A DNA stretch of 61,592 bases from CAZEMR01 sp964513465 (GCA_964513465.1 CAZEMR010000011.1:1-61592); one strand, 5' to 3'. Shown: positions 45,101 through 53,725, counted from the stretch's first letter. Notes: a model not told the origin generated them from the letters alone. Numbers and translations are program-made.

Positions 45101-46465
45101 ATGATAGAAACAACAGGCAGTAATCGAATGAGAAAAATTCCTCGGTCCATTGATGCGATGCTGGGCGCACTGGCCCGCCGCGGTACAATTATCCTGATTA
45201 TTATGCTTCTTGGCGGGTTTGCCCTGCGAATCGGCGCGATATTCGCCGTCGGGGATATCGAAGACCCCGAGATGTGGGAGCATGGCAAGATTGCGCGCAA
45301 TCTGCTCGAACACGACCGGTTCACGATGCACTGGCCATATCCATCGCTATCGGAGGAGAGGCTTGCCGAGCAAAGCCAGCCTCCGCCATACGATGGCGCG
45401 TTTATCCCGCCGCTGAATCCTTATATTATATATATATTCTTCGAAGCTTTTGGCGATAATCCGACGGCGTATCTGTGGCTGATGGTATTCAACGCATTTT
45501 TGGGAGCTTTAGCAATTTTGCCTGCTTATTATATTGCGTTGCTGCTTGCCGGCCGGCGCAGCGCAGTGATTGCGGCTATTCTGATGGCGCTTTTTATGCC
45601 GGCGATATACGGAGTTGTCACCTTCAGCGGCTCGCAGCTTTATCATCTGCTGGCGCTGTGCGTAATTTTTTTCGCAATCAGCTATATCATCCGGCGACGT
45701 ATGTGGGATATTCTGCTTCTGGGGCTGTTCTGCGGATTGCTGACGCTTGCCCGCAGCGAATTCATGATTCTCTCGGTCGTGCTGATTGCGGCATCGGTAG
45801 TGGGGTCTTGTCTGCGATTCAATTGCGACATGCGGATAATCCGTATGGTTGCTGCGCTGGCGATATTTGCGGCAGTAGTGGGGCCCTGGGTATATCGCAA
45901 TACTCAGCTCTTTGGCAAGATAGTGCCGGTGGTCAGCCACCCCTGGCACGAGATATGGCGGGGCAGTAATCCTTACGCAACGGGCGGCACCACCAGTCGG
46001 CTGGGCACCAAAGTATGGGAGAGCCGCGAATATTCTCCGGAATTGCTGCCAAAGCTGGATTCTATTCCGTATAATCAACATTTCGAGATAGCGGCCGATT
46101 CGGTATTTAAAGAGGCTGCGATAGATTATATCGAGAGCCACCCGGCCGAAGCGCTGTGGAAAGCCGTCAAACGCGCAGTATTTCTGTGGACAGTGGATGT
46201 TTATACTCCGCGTGCGCGCCATCCGGTATATGTGTTTTTTGTGCTGATAACGGTCATCCCTGCGGCTTTCGCATTCTGGAAGCTATACCGCAGGGAACGA
46301 ATTTATCAGAATCCGGCAATGATCTATCTGCTGTTTGCGGCGTATTACACTGCTCTGATATTCGCAGTCAATCTCGAGACGCGATACCAGGTATATATGC
46401 TTACGGTGATTGTGCCGATGGCGGCAGTCGGCTGGGAGCGCCTGCTTATGAAAAAGAGCAAATAA
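45101..46465 (+). CDS. Glycosyltransferase family 39-like membrane protein
   Basis: This 454-residue polytopic protein has the expected layout of GT-C/ArnT-like transferases: a first TM helix, an acidic extracytoplasmic loop (GDIEDPEMWEHGKIARNLLEHDRF), then about ten further helices and a short C terminus. It could start at 45101 or at the Met at 45128; neither has a convincing ribosome-binding site. It is the second such protein in the window, along with the one at 1540-3147. Donor and acceptor are not inferred. It converges on a lipoprotein gene, with an AT-rich inverted repeat spanning both stops. Confidence 0.78.
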   Translation: MIETTGSNRMRKIPRSIDAMLGALARRGTIILIIMLLGGFALRIGAIFAVGDIEDPEMWEHGKIARNLLEHDRFTMHWPYPSLSEERLAEQSQPPPYDGAFIPPLNPYIIYIFFEAFGDNPTAYLWLMVFNAFLGALAILPAYYIALLLAGRRSAVIAAILMALFMPAIYGVVTFSGSQLYHLLALCVIFFAISYIIRRRMWDILLLGLFCGLLTLARSEFMILSVVLIAASVVGSCLRFNCDMRIIRMVAALAIFAAVVGPWVYRNTQLFGKIVPVVSHPWHEIWRGSNPYATGGTTSRLGTKVWESREYSPELLPKLDSIPYNQHFEIAADSVFKEAAIDYIESHPAEALWKAVKRAVFLWTVDVYTPRARHPVYVFFVLITVIPAAFAFWKLYRRERIYQNPAMIYLLFAAYYTALIFAVNLETRYQVYMLTVIVPMAAVGWERLLMKKSK

Positions 46466-46496
46466 TTTATTTTAATAATTTAAATTTATTATTTGC
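46459..46496. terminator. AT-rich inverted repeat spanning convergent stop codons
   Basis: GCAAATAAT (46459-46467) and ATTATTTGC (46488-46496) are perfectly inverted and each contains a stop codon of one of the two convergent genes. It may be a weak bidirectional terminator, but lacks a GC-rich stem. Confidence 0.4.
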
Positions 46497-47058
46497 CCTC
46501 TTTTTCTTTCCATGCCTTGTATTCATCGGCAAGGGAGGAAGCGCCGGTCATGTCCTCCATCTGTACCAGCGTCCATTTGAACGTCTTGGTTTCAGATGGC
46601 CAGATGACTGCCGGGAAATCTTCGCCGGGGAATCTTCCGTTAGAGCTTTCGTAATTTCCGCCGCCGGTGAAATCCGGACAGAACAGCTTCATATATGGGC
46701 TGTTTTTGTCGTATTGATACAGCCCCATAGCCATAAGGCTGTCGAATTCGACCTTTACTTCGGCGATCAGTATATCGTTTTCGATGAATAATTTTTTGTC
46801 GACAACTCTCGCTTTTTCGAATTGGTTATCGATTTCCTCGCCCACCATCCAGTCCTCGATCAGAGTCTGGAAGTCCTTATCGGAGACGTCCTTGTCGTCT
46901 TCTTCGACAGAGACGATATTGATATATCTGACGGTTGCGGTGCCCTTGCCGCCGTCTTTTAGTTCGAGAGTGTATTCTTTTTTCTCGACGCTTAGGCACC
47001 CCGACAGCATAATCGCCGCAATGGCGAACATAAGTATGAGCATAGCGGTTCTGAACAT
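46489..47058 (-). CDS. Lipoprotein of unknown function
   Basis: A 189-residue lipoprotein with lipobox IMLSGCLSV (Cys at 21) and a beta-rich, acidic body (KEYTLELKDGGKGTATVRY, IAEVKVEFDSLM). I do not recognise the family. Its ribosome-binding site GGAGGAATT is one of the best in the window, and it lies in a leftward run with the PstS-like and M28 peptidase genes, 22 bp after the PstS-like gene. Joint expression is likely. Confidence 0.75.
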   Translation of the reverse strand: MFRTAMLILMFAIAAIMLSGCLSVEKKEYTLELKDGGKGTATVRYINIVSVEEDDKDVSDKDFQTLIEDWMVGEEIDNQFEKARVVDKKLFIENDILIAEVKVEFDSLMAMGLYQYDKNSPYMKLFCPDFTGGGNYESSNGRFPGEDFPAVIWPSETKTFKWTLVQMEDMTGASSLADEYKAWKEKEGK

Positions 47059-47080
47059 AATTCCTCCGTAAATAAATGAA

Positions 47081-47911
47081 TTAAAACGGGATACTCCAAA
47101 GCGGGATATATCCGGATTTTTTGACGATTTTTTGACCTTCCGGGCTGAGCGTCCAGTCGATGAATTTCTTGACGTCGCCCTCGGGGGTATTCAGCGTATA
47201 GAAATGCAGATAGCGAACGAGGGGATATTTGTCGTTTCGGACGTTTTCCTCGGTCGGCGCATAACCGTTAATTTTTGCGTGTTCGATATTTTTATGGAAT
47301 GCAATTCCTCCATAGCCGATTGCTCCGGGGCTGTCTGCTATGGTTTCGGTCACCGCGCTGGTCGATGTGCGGATGATAGATTCGGGGCAATAGTCCTCGT
47401 CCTGCAGTACGAATTTTTTAATATAAGCATGGGTGCCGGAATTAGGGGGCCGGATTACCGGCAATATGGCCATGTCGTATCCGCCGAGCGCCGACCAGTT
47501 GTTAGTTCGGCAGGTGAAGATGTCCCTTACCTGTTCTAACGACAGATTCCGCACGGGATTGTTTTTGTTCAGATAAATACTCAGGGCATCCTTGGCAATC
47601 AGGAACGATACGCCGAGCACCTGGTAATTTTCGGCGATTTCCTTAATTTCTTCGGGGCGGATTTTGCGCGAGGCAGTCGAGATATGCACCTGGCCGCGTG
47701 TAAGAGCCCGGATGCCGCTGGTGGTGCTTCCGCCCTCGACATAAATCGAGACTCCGGGATTATTTTTCATAAATTCCTCGGCGAGGCGTTCGGTGAGCAT
47801 CAGCATTGTGTCCGAGCCCTTGATACGGATGATCGAGGTTGGCGGCCGATAGCTGCATCCGCTCGTTGCGAGAACTGCAATCGAAAAAATAATTAATAGA
47901 AATTGTCTCAT
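47081..47911 (-). CDS. PstS-type phosphate-binding protein (orphan)
   Basis: This 276-residue lipoprotein (lipobox LATSGCSY) matches periplasmic phosphate-binding proteins: IKGSDTMLMLTERLAEEFMKNNP, the GGSTTSGIRAL loop that contacts phosphate, then STASRKI, and SGTHAYIKKFVLQ. No pstC, pstA, pstB or phoU gene is nearby, so it is an orphan and could deliver to a transporter elsewhere or bind another oxyanion. Its ATG overlaps the stop of the M28 peptidase gene by four bases, giving translational coupling. Confidence 0.85.
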   Translation of the reverse strand: MRQFLLIIFSIAVLATSGCSYRPPTSIIRIKGSDTMLMLTERLAEEFMKNNPGVSIYVEGGSTTSGIRALTRGQVHISTASRKIRPEEIKEIAENYQVLGVSFLIAKDALSIYLNKNNPVRNLSLEQVRDIFTCRTNNWSALGGYDMAILPVIRPPNSGTHAYIKKFVLQDEDYCPESIIRTSTSAVTETIADSPGAIGYGGIAFHKNIEHAKINGYAPTEENVRNDKYPLVRYLHFYTLNTPEGDVKKFIDWTLSPEGQKIVKKSGYIPLWSIPF

Positions 47912-49557
47912 TTGCCCTCCGCATTATTCCGCAGGCGGGCATTGCGATATATCGCACCGGGGTACCAGCGTGGAGCGATATCCGAATTTGCCAGCTTGTA
48001 TATATATTCATACAAAAGCCGAACGTGCTGCAGCGCGGCCTCGTAGTTCAGCGGCTGGCTGAGGTCGTCGAACGGAGTGTGATATATGTTTCTGCTGTAA
48101 TTTATTAATTTATAAAGGCCTTCCTCGCGGGTCATATCCGAATAATCCGGGCCTTCGTATATCATAATCGACGGTATGCCCTCGCGCGCAAACGCAAGCT
48201 GGTCGGAAAAAGCGAAAGACTCCTGCTGCTCGAATCCCGCCGGTATGCCCGTGATCTCCAGATTGTTGCGCCGGGCGACATCCTCCAGCAGGCTGTCGAG
48301 ATTGGTTAGTCCCGCGCCTATGGCGACGATACTTCTGAATTTGTGAAACAGCGCAATGCCATCGATATTCACATTTGCAATTGTTTTATGCAGCGGCGCT
48401 ACCGGATGGTCGGTATAATACTTTGCGCCGAGCGCGCCTTTTTCCTCGCCGGTGGTCAGCACAAATAGTATCGACCGCTGGGGGCGTACCTCCGGTAGCG
48501 AGAACGCCCGCGCCAGGCACAGCAGAGCCGCGCAGCCCGCGGCATTGTCCATCACTCCATTATATATGGAATCGCCCTCGACCGGGGGGCCGATGCCCAG
48601 ATGGTCGTAATGCGCGCTGACCAGCACATAGCTATCGGGAAATTTGCTGCCGCGGATCATGCCGATAATATTCGGCGATACGAAATCGCGCTCGCGGAAT
48701 TCGCCGTCGAAGGTAAGCGAGGTCTCCAGTGGGAAGCTTTCTATTGCCCCGCGCTCGTGCATTTCGAAAATATCCTTCAGCGAATACTGCGACCCGGCGA
48801 AAAGCTGGTTGGCCGCCACCGGATTAATCAAAACGCTCAGATGGGCATTGACCGCATAGGCGAGCGAAACGTCTTCGAAGGCATAATCATAGCGCATTTC
48901 GTCCCATTTCAGGAATTCGTATTCGTCGGGGTCGGGGATAATGATGCTGCCGTCGGCCCCCAGCGAGAGCGCCAGCCGAAGCTTTGTATCAGGATGCGAA
49001 TAAATCGTTCGCTTCTGCCCGCTGAAGTAATCAGGATCGTCTGCATGAGGCTCTCCGCCAAGCATAACGACGATTTTGCCGGCGACGTCGATGGAATGAT
49101 AATCATTATAATCATATTCCGGGGCAATTATGCCATAGCCGGCAAATACCAACTGCTTAGGATTCGGGAAATAAACCTGGCCGGCGGAGCGATAAATCAG
49201 ATAGTCCCGCCATAGCTCCATATCTCGCGATCCGCCGTTCATCAGTAGTTTCATCTTCGAGCCCCTGAGCGGATAGCTGCCGTGCATGGGCACATACTGA
49301 TAGAAAGTATTCTCCGAACCCATCGGCACAAGGCCGATTCGGTCGAGCTCGAGCGCAAGATATTTCGCAGCCAGATTGCCGCCCATCTGTCCGGTGCCGC
49401 GGCCTTCGAACAGGTCGCTGCCGAGGAAATTCAGATGGCGCGAAAAATCCGATGCGCTAAGCGACCGATAGCCCGCATCGAAGCCCTCAGGTTCGGCGCC
49501 GGAAATATCTGATGCCGCTAATATGATAATCAGGAATATATATATATGGAATTTCAT
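47908..49557 (-). CDS. Secreted M28-family metallopeptidase
   Basis: A 549-residue exported peptidase: signal peptide (1-20), a PA-like insert domain in the middle (about 110-290), and an M28 zinc aminopeptidase domain. The metal sites are visible as SAHYDHLG, GVMDNAAG and TTGEEKG, with later ligands in the GIPAGFEQQESFAFSDQ region. It should release amino acids from peptides in the periplasm or outside the cell. It overlaps the PstS-like gene by four bases. A Phe- and Tyr-rich C terminus (VRLLYEYIYKLANS) resembles other M28 proteins. Substrate unknown. Confidence 0.9.
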   Translation of the reverse strand: MKFHIYIFLIIILAASDISGAEPEGFDAGYRSLSASDFSRHLNFLGSDLFEGRGTGQMGGNLAAKYLALELDRIGLVPMGSENTFYQYVPMHGSYPLRGSKMKLLMNGGSRDMELWRDYLIYRSAGQVYFPNPKQLVFAGYGIIAPEYDYNDYHSIDVAGKIVVMLGGEPHADDPDYFSGQKRTIYSHPDTKLRLALSLGADGSIIIPDPDEYEFLKWDEMRYDYAFEDVSLAYAVNAHLSVLINPVAANQLFAGSQYSLKDIFEMHERGAIESFPLETSLTFDGEFRERDFVSPNIIGMIRGSKFPDSYVLVSAHYDHLGIGPPVEGDSIYNGVMDNAAGCAALLCLARAFSLPEVRPQRSILFVLTTGEEKGALGAKYYTDHPVAPLHKTIANVNIDGIALFHKFRSIVAIGAGLTNLDSLLEDVARRNNLEITGIPAGFEQQESFAFSDQLAFAREGIPSIMIYEGPDYSDMTREEGLYKLINYSRNIYHTPFDDLSQPLNYEAALQHVRLLYEYIYKLANSDIAPRWYPGAIYRNARLRNNAEGK

Positions 49558-49889
49558 TATGACTCATATCCGGGGTCGGGACTAAAATTCTGTATTAATA
49601 TAACATTAATATTCAAATTTGCGAAATATCAAAATTTCGGCATCGCGGCGCAGGCTTGTATTTTTGGACGGGATACTGTTGTCCGAAAAGTAAAAAAGTA
49701 TGCTTCGACTCACAGTTAAAAATCATATGAAATTTAAATAAATGCTTGGGAAATAAGAAAATATATTATTATATTCTGTCAATCTTCATGACAGCCGCAC
49801 CGTAGTCCGGGCATTCGACCAGATCGAATTGCCCCGCGTTGCATTCCATACCAAAAATGCTAAGTATTATTATTCCACGCGGAGGAGTC
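49558..49889. other. Intergenic region, 332 bp, with one candidate promoter
   Basis: No gene is visible. TATTTTTG at 49659-49666, preceded by TTTC 20 bp upstream, is a candidate rightward promoter, about 220 bp before the decayed membrane-protein gene. CTGTCA/TGACAG (49776-49794) is a short inverted repeat. The left part should hold the promoter of the M28 peptidase, but I do not see a good one. Confidence 0.45.
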
Positions 49890-50873
49890 ATGAAATTATC
49901 CTTCTTGTTTATTCTGATTTTTTGCACAACTGCCGCGCTCTCGCAGAATCGGCAGACCCCGTTCGACAGCGCGGGCCGATTTATGGCTTTGGACGCACGC
50001 GCAGCGGCATATTTCGGATTATTCAAAAATTATGATGATCTGGAATACGCGAAAATATTCCAACTGCCCGATTCGACTTATGCAGTCGAGATCGATATTA
50101 TTTTTCCGATATCAATATCTATAGCTTCCAGCCGATTTCAAATGAATATTTCTTTTCATCCGGAATTTAGTCGACAGTATGGCCCATTATTATAATTCCC
50201 CGATAGAAATCCGGAATAGGAACGGCCCGGAGCATAACCTCTGGAACTCGGGCATAATGTATTCTGCGATAGTTTTATCGCTTGGTTTATAAGCCCGATG
50301 GTCGGCGGTGTAAGTTCGTTTTCGTCGTCAAAGGCACTGGCCCCGGTAATGCTCGGAACAATCGCCGGATATGCCGCTTCGGCAATTTTGGTATCGGCGC
50401 AGGACTACAGCCCGGGAGATGCAATGATATCGGCAGACGCCTCGATTGCCGGAGCAATGGCAGGATCAGCAATAAGCAGGCTCACCGGCGGAGACTTTCG
50501 GGTCTGCCTGCGCAACGCCGCAATCGGCTCGATGCTCGGAGTGGCTGCCGGGCATGTTCTGACATCGGAGATTGACGCAACTGGCGGCCAGGGAGGGCTG
50601 AACTTGCTTTATACGCTCTGCGGCGGGGCTGCCGGGATGGGGATCGCAGCCGCTGCGATTAGCGGAGAAAATGCGAATTCGTGGCTTTGGACTCTGGGCG
50701 CGGCCGGGGCGATTGCGGGATTTACTTTAAGCTATCCGGATATATCGAATAATCAGTATGCCGCAAAGGATATCTCGGTCGATTTCAAACTGAATCCTGC
50801 GGCGCTCGGCTGGCAGCCGCATCCGGCGGATCCGCGGCCAATGGAGCTAATGCGCCTGAGTGTGAATTTCTGA
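49890..50873 (+). pseudogene. Decayed paralogue of the downstream membrane protein
   Basis: This is a broken copy of the gene at 50974-52305. It begins with a good ribosome-binding site (GGAGGAG) and signal peptide, and shares its N terminus (QxPFDSxGxxMxLD...FQLPDSTYAVEI). Near 50090 the frame shifts and the coding sequence passes through stops: one frame gives IMYSAIVLSLGL then a stop, matching HMLLSSALLSLGV. About 140 codons of the intact copy have no counterpart. From 50298 a frame matches the paralogue's C-terminal half through NPAALGWQPHPADPRPMELMRLSV. It might instead be two small genes, but the shared ends and the lost middle favour a pseudogene. Confidence 0.75.
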
Positions 50874-50973
50874 GGATAAATTTTTGATTGTTATTTTATA
50901 TAATGAATATATTTATATAATTTAGCTGAAAACCGGTGCAATGCACTTATAACAAATTATCAATCAGAGAAAA

Positions 50974-52305
50974 ATGGAAAAAATAATTTTAGTAGTAATA
51001 CTGTTGATGACCACTATCGGGTGCTACGCTCAGGAAAAGCAGGTGCCATTCGATAGCCGGGGCGAAATAATGACGCTCGACAGCGATGTAGAAATCTATC
51101 TTCATTTGTTTGATGAATATGATAATTTCCGGAAAGCAAGGCTGTATCAGGTTGGCGATTCTTTGTACTCGCTGGAAATAATTTATTCGGAAAGCGGCGA
51201 TATAATGCGCGCCCGGCGTGAGATTGGCCCGGGCGGACGCGACAGCCTGCGCTCGATTGTCGATATGGCGATTGTCGAGCGCAACTATGTCCCCGGCCAG
51301 TCCGACGGCAAAGGGCATATGCTGCTATCCTCGGCGCTGCTTTCGCTGGGTGTTTATGGATGGACGGTTGCCGGGTCGATGAGCAGATCCGTCGGGAGTT
51401 TTTTGCCTATGTACACAATTGTGAGCGCCTCCGGAGTGGGGATTACATATTTGTTAATCAAAGACGAAAACGTGACGATGCCTATGGCCAAGATGTATGC
51501 TTCGGGCGGATTTCTCGGGGCAATACATGGCGCGGAGCTGGCGCTGATTCTGTTTCCGGAGGGGTATGACGCGTCCGGGCCATTAATGACGGTGGCCGCA
51601 TTCAGCGTAGCCGAGAGCATTGTCGGGTATAATATTGCGAAAAATAATAATCTGACCGAGGGCACGGTGTCGATAATTACCAGCATGGGGCTGGCTGGCA
51701 CAGCCTACGGCCTCGGGATGCCGGATTTGCTATTGAAAGAGGACTATGATAATAATCTGCCGGCGCTTGGGATTGCGATGCTATCGGGATCGGCGCTGGG
51801 GTATGCGGCCGGATATTTTATGTCGCGCGATACGAAATACACCGAAGGCGACGCATTTTTCGTGACTAATGCTTCGATGGCCGGAGCCTTAACCGGTCTG
51901 GCGGTTGCGGGACTTACGGACGCGAGCCACCGGGGATATATACTTAGCGCGATTCTCGGCTCGGCGGCTGGAATCACCGGCGGCCATTATTTAATCAAAG
52001 ACTGCGATTTTAATAACACGCAAGGCGTGGTTAATCTGCTGGCGACCGGATTCGGCGGACTGGTCGGTCTGGGAATGGCATCCGGATTTTTCAAGGGAGA
52101 CAGTGCCGATCCGGTGTGGATTTGCACCACAATCGGGGCGCTCGGCGGATATACGCTTTCGTATCTGGGCTATCGCGATCAGGCGCTCGTTAGCGACGAC
52201 CAGGTGAAGCTGGAGCTTCAAACCAACCCGGCGGCGCTCGGCTGGCAGCCGCATCCGTCCGATCCGCGGCCGATGGAGGCGGTCCGGCTCAGCGTACGTT
52301 TCTGA
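50974..52305 (+). CDS. Gly/Ala-rich membrane protein of unknown function
   Basis: The 443-residue product has a signal peptide (1-19, ending CYAQ), about 90 soluble residues (VPFDSRGEIMTLDSD..., RREIGPGGRDSL), then roughly ten hydrophobic Gly/Ala-rich segments (for example AMLSGSALGYAAGYFMS and ATGFGGLVGLGMASGFF), and a soluble tail NPAALGWQPHPSDPRPMEAVRLSVRF. I do not recognise the family. The helices recur at about 35-residue spacing, which suggests internal duplication. A decayed tandem copy lies just upstream. Its 3' end overlaps the homocysteine methyltransferase-like gene by 17 bases on the other strand. Confidence 0.78.
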   Translation: MEKIILVVILLMTTIGCYAQEKQVPFDSRGEIMTLDSDVEIYLHLFDEYDNFRKARLYQVGDSLYSLEIIYSESGDIMRARREIGPGGRDSLRSIVDMAIVERNYVPGQSDGKGHMLLSSALLSLGVYGWTVAGSMSRSVGSFLPMYTIVSASGVGITYLLIKDENVTMPMAKMYASGGFLGAIHGAELALILFPEGYDASGPLMTVAAFSVAESIVGYNIAKNNNLTEGTVSIITSMGLAGTAYGLGMPDLLLKEDYDNNLPALGIAMLSGSALGYAAGYFMSRDTKYTEGDAFFVTNASMAGALTGLAVAGLTDASHRGYILSAILGSAAGITGGHYLIKDCDFNNTQGVVNLLATGFGGLVGLGMASGFFKGDSADPVWICTTIGALGGYTLSYLGYRDQALVSDDQVKLELQTNPAALGWQPHPSDPRPMEAVRLSVRF

Positions 52306-53215
52306 TGCGTTTGGCCAACTGACGGATGAATCGCGGATCGGTGCCGCAGCATCCGCCCAGAATTTTTATATCGTATTTATTTCCGAAATCATACATTTCA
52401 TCGACCCACTGCCCCGGATCGGTGGCGTGGAGTACACTCGCGTTATCCAGCTCCTGCGGGTCGAGCGGCGAGGCATTGCCCTGGATCCCTGCGATTCGGC
52501 CCTCCGATGCCGGGTCGTTGCCTATTGCCGAGGCCGCATTCTCCGGATGCACGCAATTCAGCATATATATATAAGGTTTGCGATCGACCGCCGAATCGAT
52601 ATAATCCATTGCTGCGCTTAGGGTATTGCCGCCGGGGAGTTTGCCGGTTTTGAGCGCGACGAAGCTGACGACATAATCCTTGCCGGTCGATTCCATAGCC
52701 CGGGCTATTCCCGCAGCCTCGCCGGTTTCGGGCAATGTGGATGCCATCAGGAAATCCACCCCCGATCGCGCAAGCCGGCTGGCCTGCCAGCAGTGGAACT
52801 CCGCTGCGTCGTCCTCGGGCATAGCTTCCGATGGATCGTAGGCATCCCCCCTGGGGCCCATCAGCCCGCCGATGAATATTTTATCAGCAAAGCTGCCGCG
52901 ATCCTTACGAAGGGATTGCAGGAATTCCGACGCGCGCGTATTAATTTCCTCAAAATCGGCGCAATTGGCCACATTCAACCGGTTAGCGCGCCATGTCGGA
53001 GTAAGCAAAATAATCGGCAGATCGAATTCCTCCGCGGGATCGATATACTCGTTCCAGATGCGGCGCAGCAGACGCTCGCCGTCGTAATCGCCGACCAGAG
53101 CTGAATTTAGCAGTACGGGGTGGAGCATCACATCGGTCTTGCGGCGGATGTATTCGATGATCGAGCCTTCGGTGAGGATCGTCTCGCCTGATTCGAAAAT
53201 TTCTCGAAATGTCAT
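52289..53215 (-). CDS. Homocysteine S-methyltransferase family protein
   Basis: This 308-residue barrel protein should bind zinc through Cys residues in a (betaalpha)8 fold. The ligands are seen as LNCVHPENA (near 219) and GGCCGTDPRFI (near 285-295), and the N terminus has the usual LLTEGS/EGSIIEY and NSALVGDYD motifs. Family enzymes transfer a methyl group from S-methylmethionine, betaine or another donor to homocysteine; donor choice cannot be told. The C terminus runs 17 bases past the convergent membrane-protein stop. I looked for a SAM riboswitch in the leader and did not see one. Confidence 0.85.
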   Translation of the reverse strand: MTFREIFESGETILTEGSIIEYIRRKTDVMLHPVLLNSALVGDYDGERLLRRIWNEYIDPAEEFDLPIILLTPTWRANRLNVANCADFEEINTRASEFLQSLRKDRGSFADKIFIGGLMGPRGDAYDPSEAMPEDDAAEFHCWQASRLARSGVDFLMASTLPETGEAAGIARAMESTGKDYVVSFVALKTGKLPGGNTLSAAMDYIDSAVDRKPYIYMLNCVHPENAASAIGNDPASEGRIAGIQGNASPLDPQELDNASVLHATDPGQWVDEMYDFGNKYDIKILGGCCGTDPRFIRQLAKRIRNVR

Positions 53216-53410
53216 AAGTTTTTAGCTTCAATATAAATAATTCTTACGAAACCGAAAAGCAACATGCTGGACTGAGTAGTGACCGCTTCGCAGAGTTTGC
53301 GGTGACACTCGCAGGGGATTAATTTATTGGTAATGATGTTATCGCAGGCGGGGCGAAGGAATCTTACTTCAAACGTTCGGAGCATAAAATTTGATACTCC
53401 AAATAGACAT

Positions 53411-53450
53411 AAAAAAGCCGGGAACCCGCCACACAACAGGCCTCCGGCTT
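53411..53450 (-). terminator. Leftward intrinsic terminator with no visible gene on its right
   Basis: On the minus strand AAGCCGG and CCGGCTT form a stem with a 22-base loop, followed by a run of T (53416-53411). The nearest minus-strand gene starts after it, so it would end a leftward transcript beginning in the intergenic region. Confidence 0.6.
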
Positions 53451-53464
53451 AGTCAATAAAAAGT

Positions 53465-53496
53465 GTTGACTTGAATAGAATTTTTGATTATCTTTG
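53465..53496 (+). promoter_or_regulatory. Promoter of the candidate small RNA
   Basis: GTTG (53465-53468) and TATCTTTG (53489-53496) are 20 bp apart, matching the Bacteroidota -33/-7 pattern TTTG-N19-20-TAnnTTTG with one change. Transcription should begin near 53503. Confidence 0.6.
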
Positions 53497-53502
53497 CACA
53501 AC

Positions 53503-53577
53503 CGGTACTAAAAGACTCCTAAATCTTTCTATCGGGGCTAACCCATAAGCTTCAGGCTGCCACCTGAAGCTTTTTTT
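53503..53577 (+). ncRNA. Candidate small RNA of about 75 nt
   Basis: The interval lies between a promoter-like sequence and a strong terminator. It has no open frame with a ribosome-binding site, and its 3' end is a near-perfect hairpin with a T tract. I do not recognise the family. It could alternatively be a short leader for the downstream ATPase gene, but a separate promoter with a palindrome lies between the two. Confidence 0.5.
53547..53577 (+). terminator. Intrinsic terminator of the small RNA
   Basis: AAGCTTCAGG (53547-53556) and CCTGAAGCTT (53563-53572) are perfectly inverted around a six-base loop and followed by TTTTT. Confidence 0.85.
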
Positions 53578-53622
53578 GCGCGCAGACCAATTTCAATCAC
53601 TATTCAATTTCTATGTCAAGGC

Positions 53623-53653
53623 TTTGGCAATTTAAGCAAATAAATTATATTTG
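53623..53653 (+). promoter_or_regulatory. Promoter of the zinc-ribbon ATPase gene
   Basis: TTTG (53623-53626), 19 bp, then TATATTTG (53646-53653) is an exact match to the Bacteroidota -33/-7 consensus. The -7 element forms one arm of the perfect 24-bp palindrome at 53642-53665. Expected start near 53660, about 65 bp before the coding region. Confidence 0.7.
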
Positions 53654-53665
53654 CAAATATAATTT
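53642..53665. repeat. Perfect 24-bp palindrome overlapping the promoter
   Basis: AAATTATATTTG is followed without a gap by its reverse complement. A dimeric regulator could bind here, and the same symmetry places a TATATTTG element on the minus strand at 53654-53661. Confidence 0.75.
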
Positions 53666-53668
53666 GTT

Positions 53669-53709
53669 GTAACGTAAACGTTAACGCAGAACGCTATGGT
53701 TACTGTAAC
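53669..53709. promoter_or_regulatory. GTAAC-type inverted repeats (candidate operators)
   Basis: GTAACG-TAAA-CGTTAAC (53669-53685) and GTTAC-T-GTAAC (53699-53709) are two neighbouring imperfect and perfect inverted repeats between the promoter and the ATPase start. They look like binding sites for a repressor, perhaps the zinc-ribbon protein itself; that last step is inference. Confidence 0.5.
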
Positions 53710-53725
53710 AAATCCGGCTTAAAAT

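Larger units (their letters stand above)
53216..53725. other. Intergenic region, 510 bp, rich in RNA and promoter signals
   Basis: No protein gene is visible; a 74-codon minus frame (53212-53436) resembles nothing known. The region holds, from left to right, a leftward terminator (53411-53450), a promoter (53465-53496), a small RNA candidate (53503-53577), a promoter with a 24-bp palindrome (53623-53665), and GTAAC-type repeats (53669-53709). A GC-rich stretch at 53270-53380 has a TGACCGC...GCGGTGA hairpin. Confidence 0.6.

Noticed and set aside
50298..50873. An independent small membrane-protein gene
   Set aside because: Its sequence aligns with the C-terminal half of the adjacent intact gene and the upstream fragment supplies the N terminus, so it is part of a decayed copy.
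53216..53410. A SAM or cobalamin riboswitch in front of the homocysteine methyltransferase-like gene
   Set aside because: I found no core motif of either class; the GC-rich hairpins here do not match.
53212..53436. A 74-codon minus-strand frame overlapping the methyltransferase start
   Set aside because: No ribosome-binding site or recognisable domain, and it runs through the leftward terminator hairpin.
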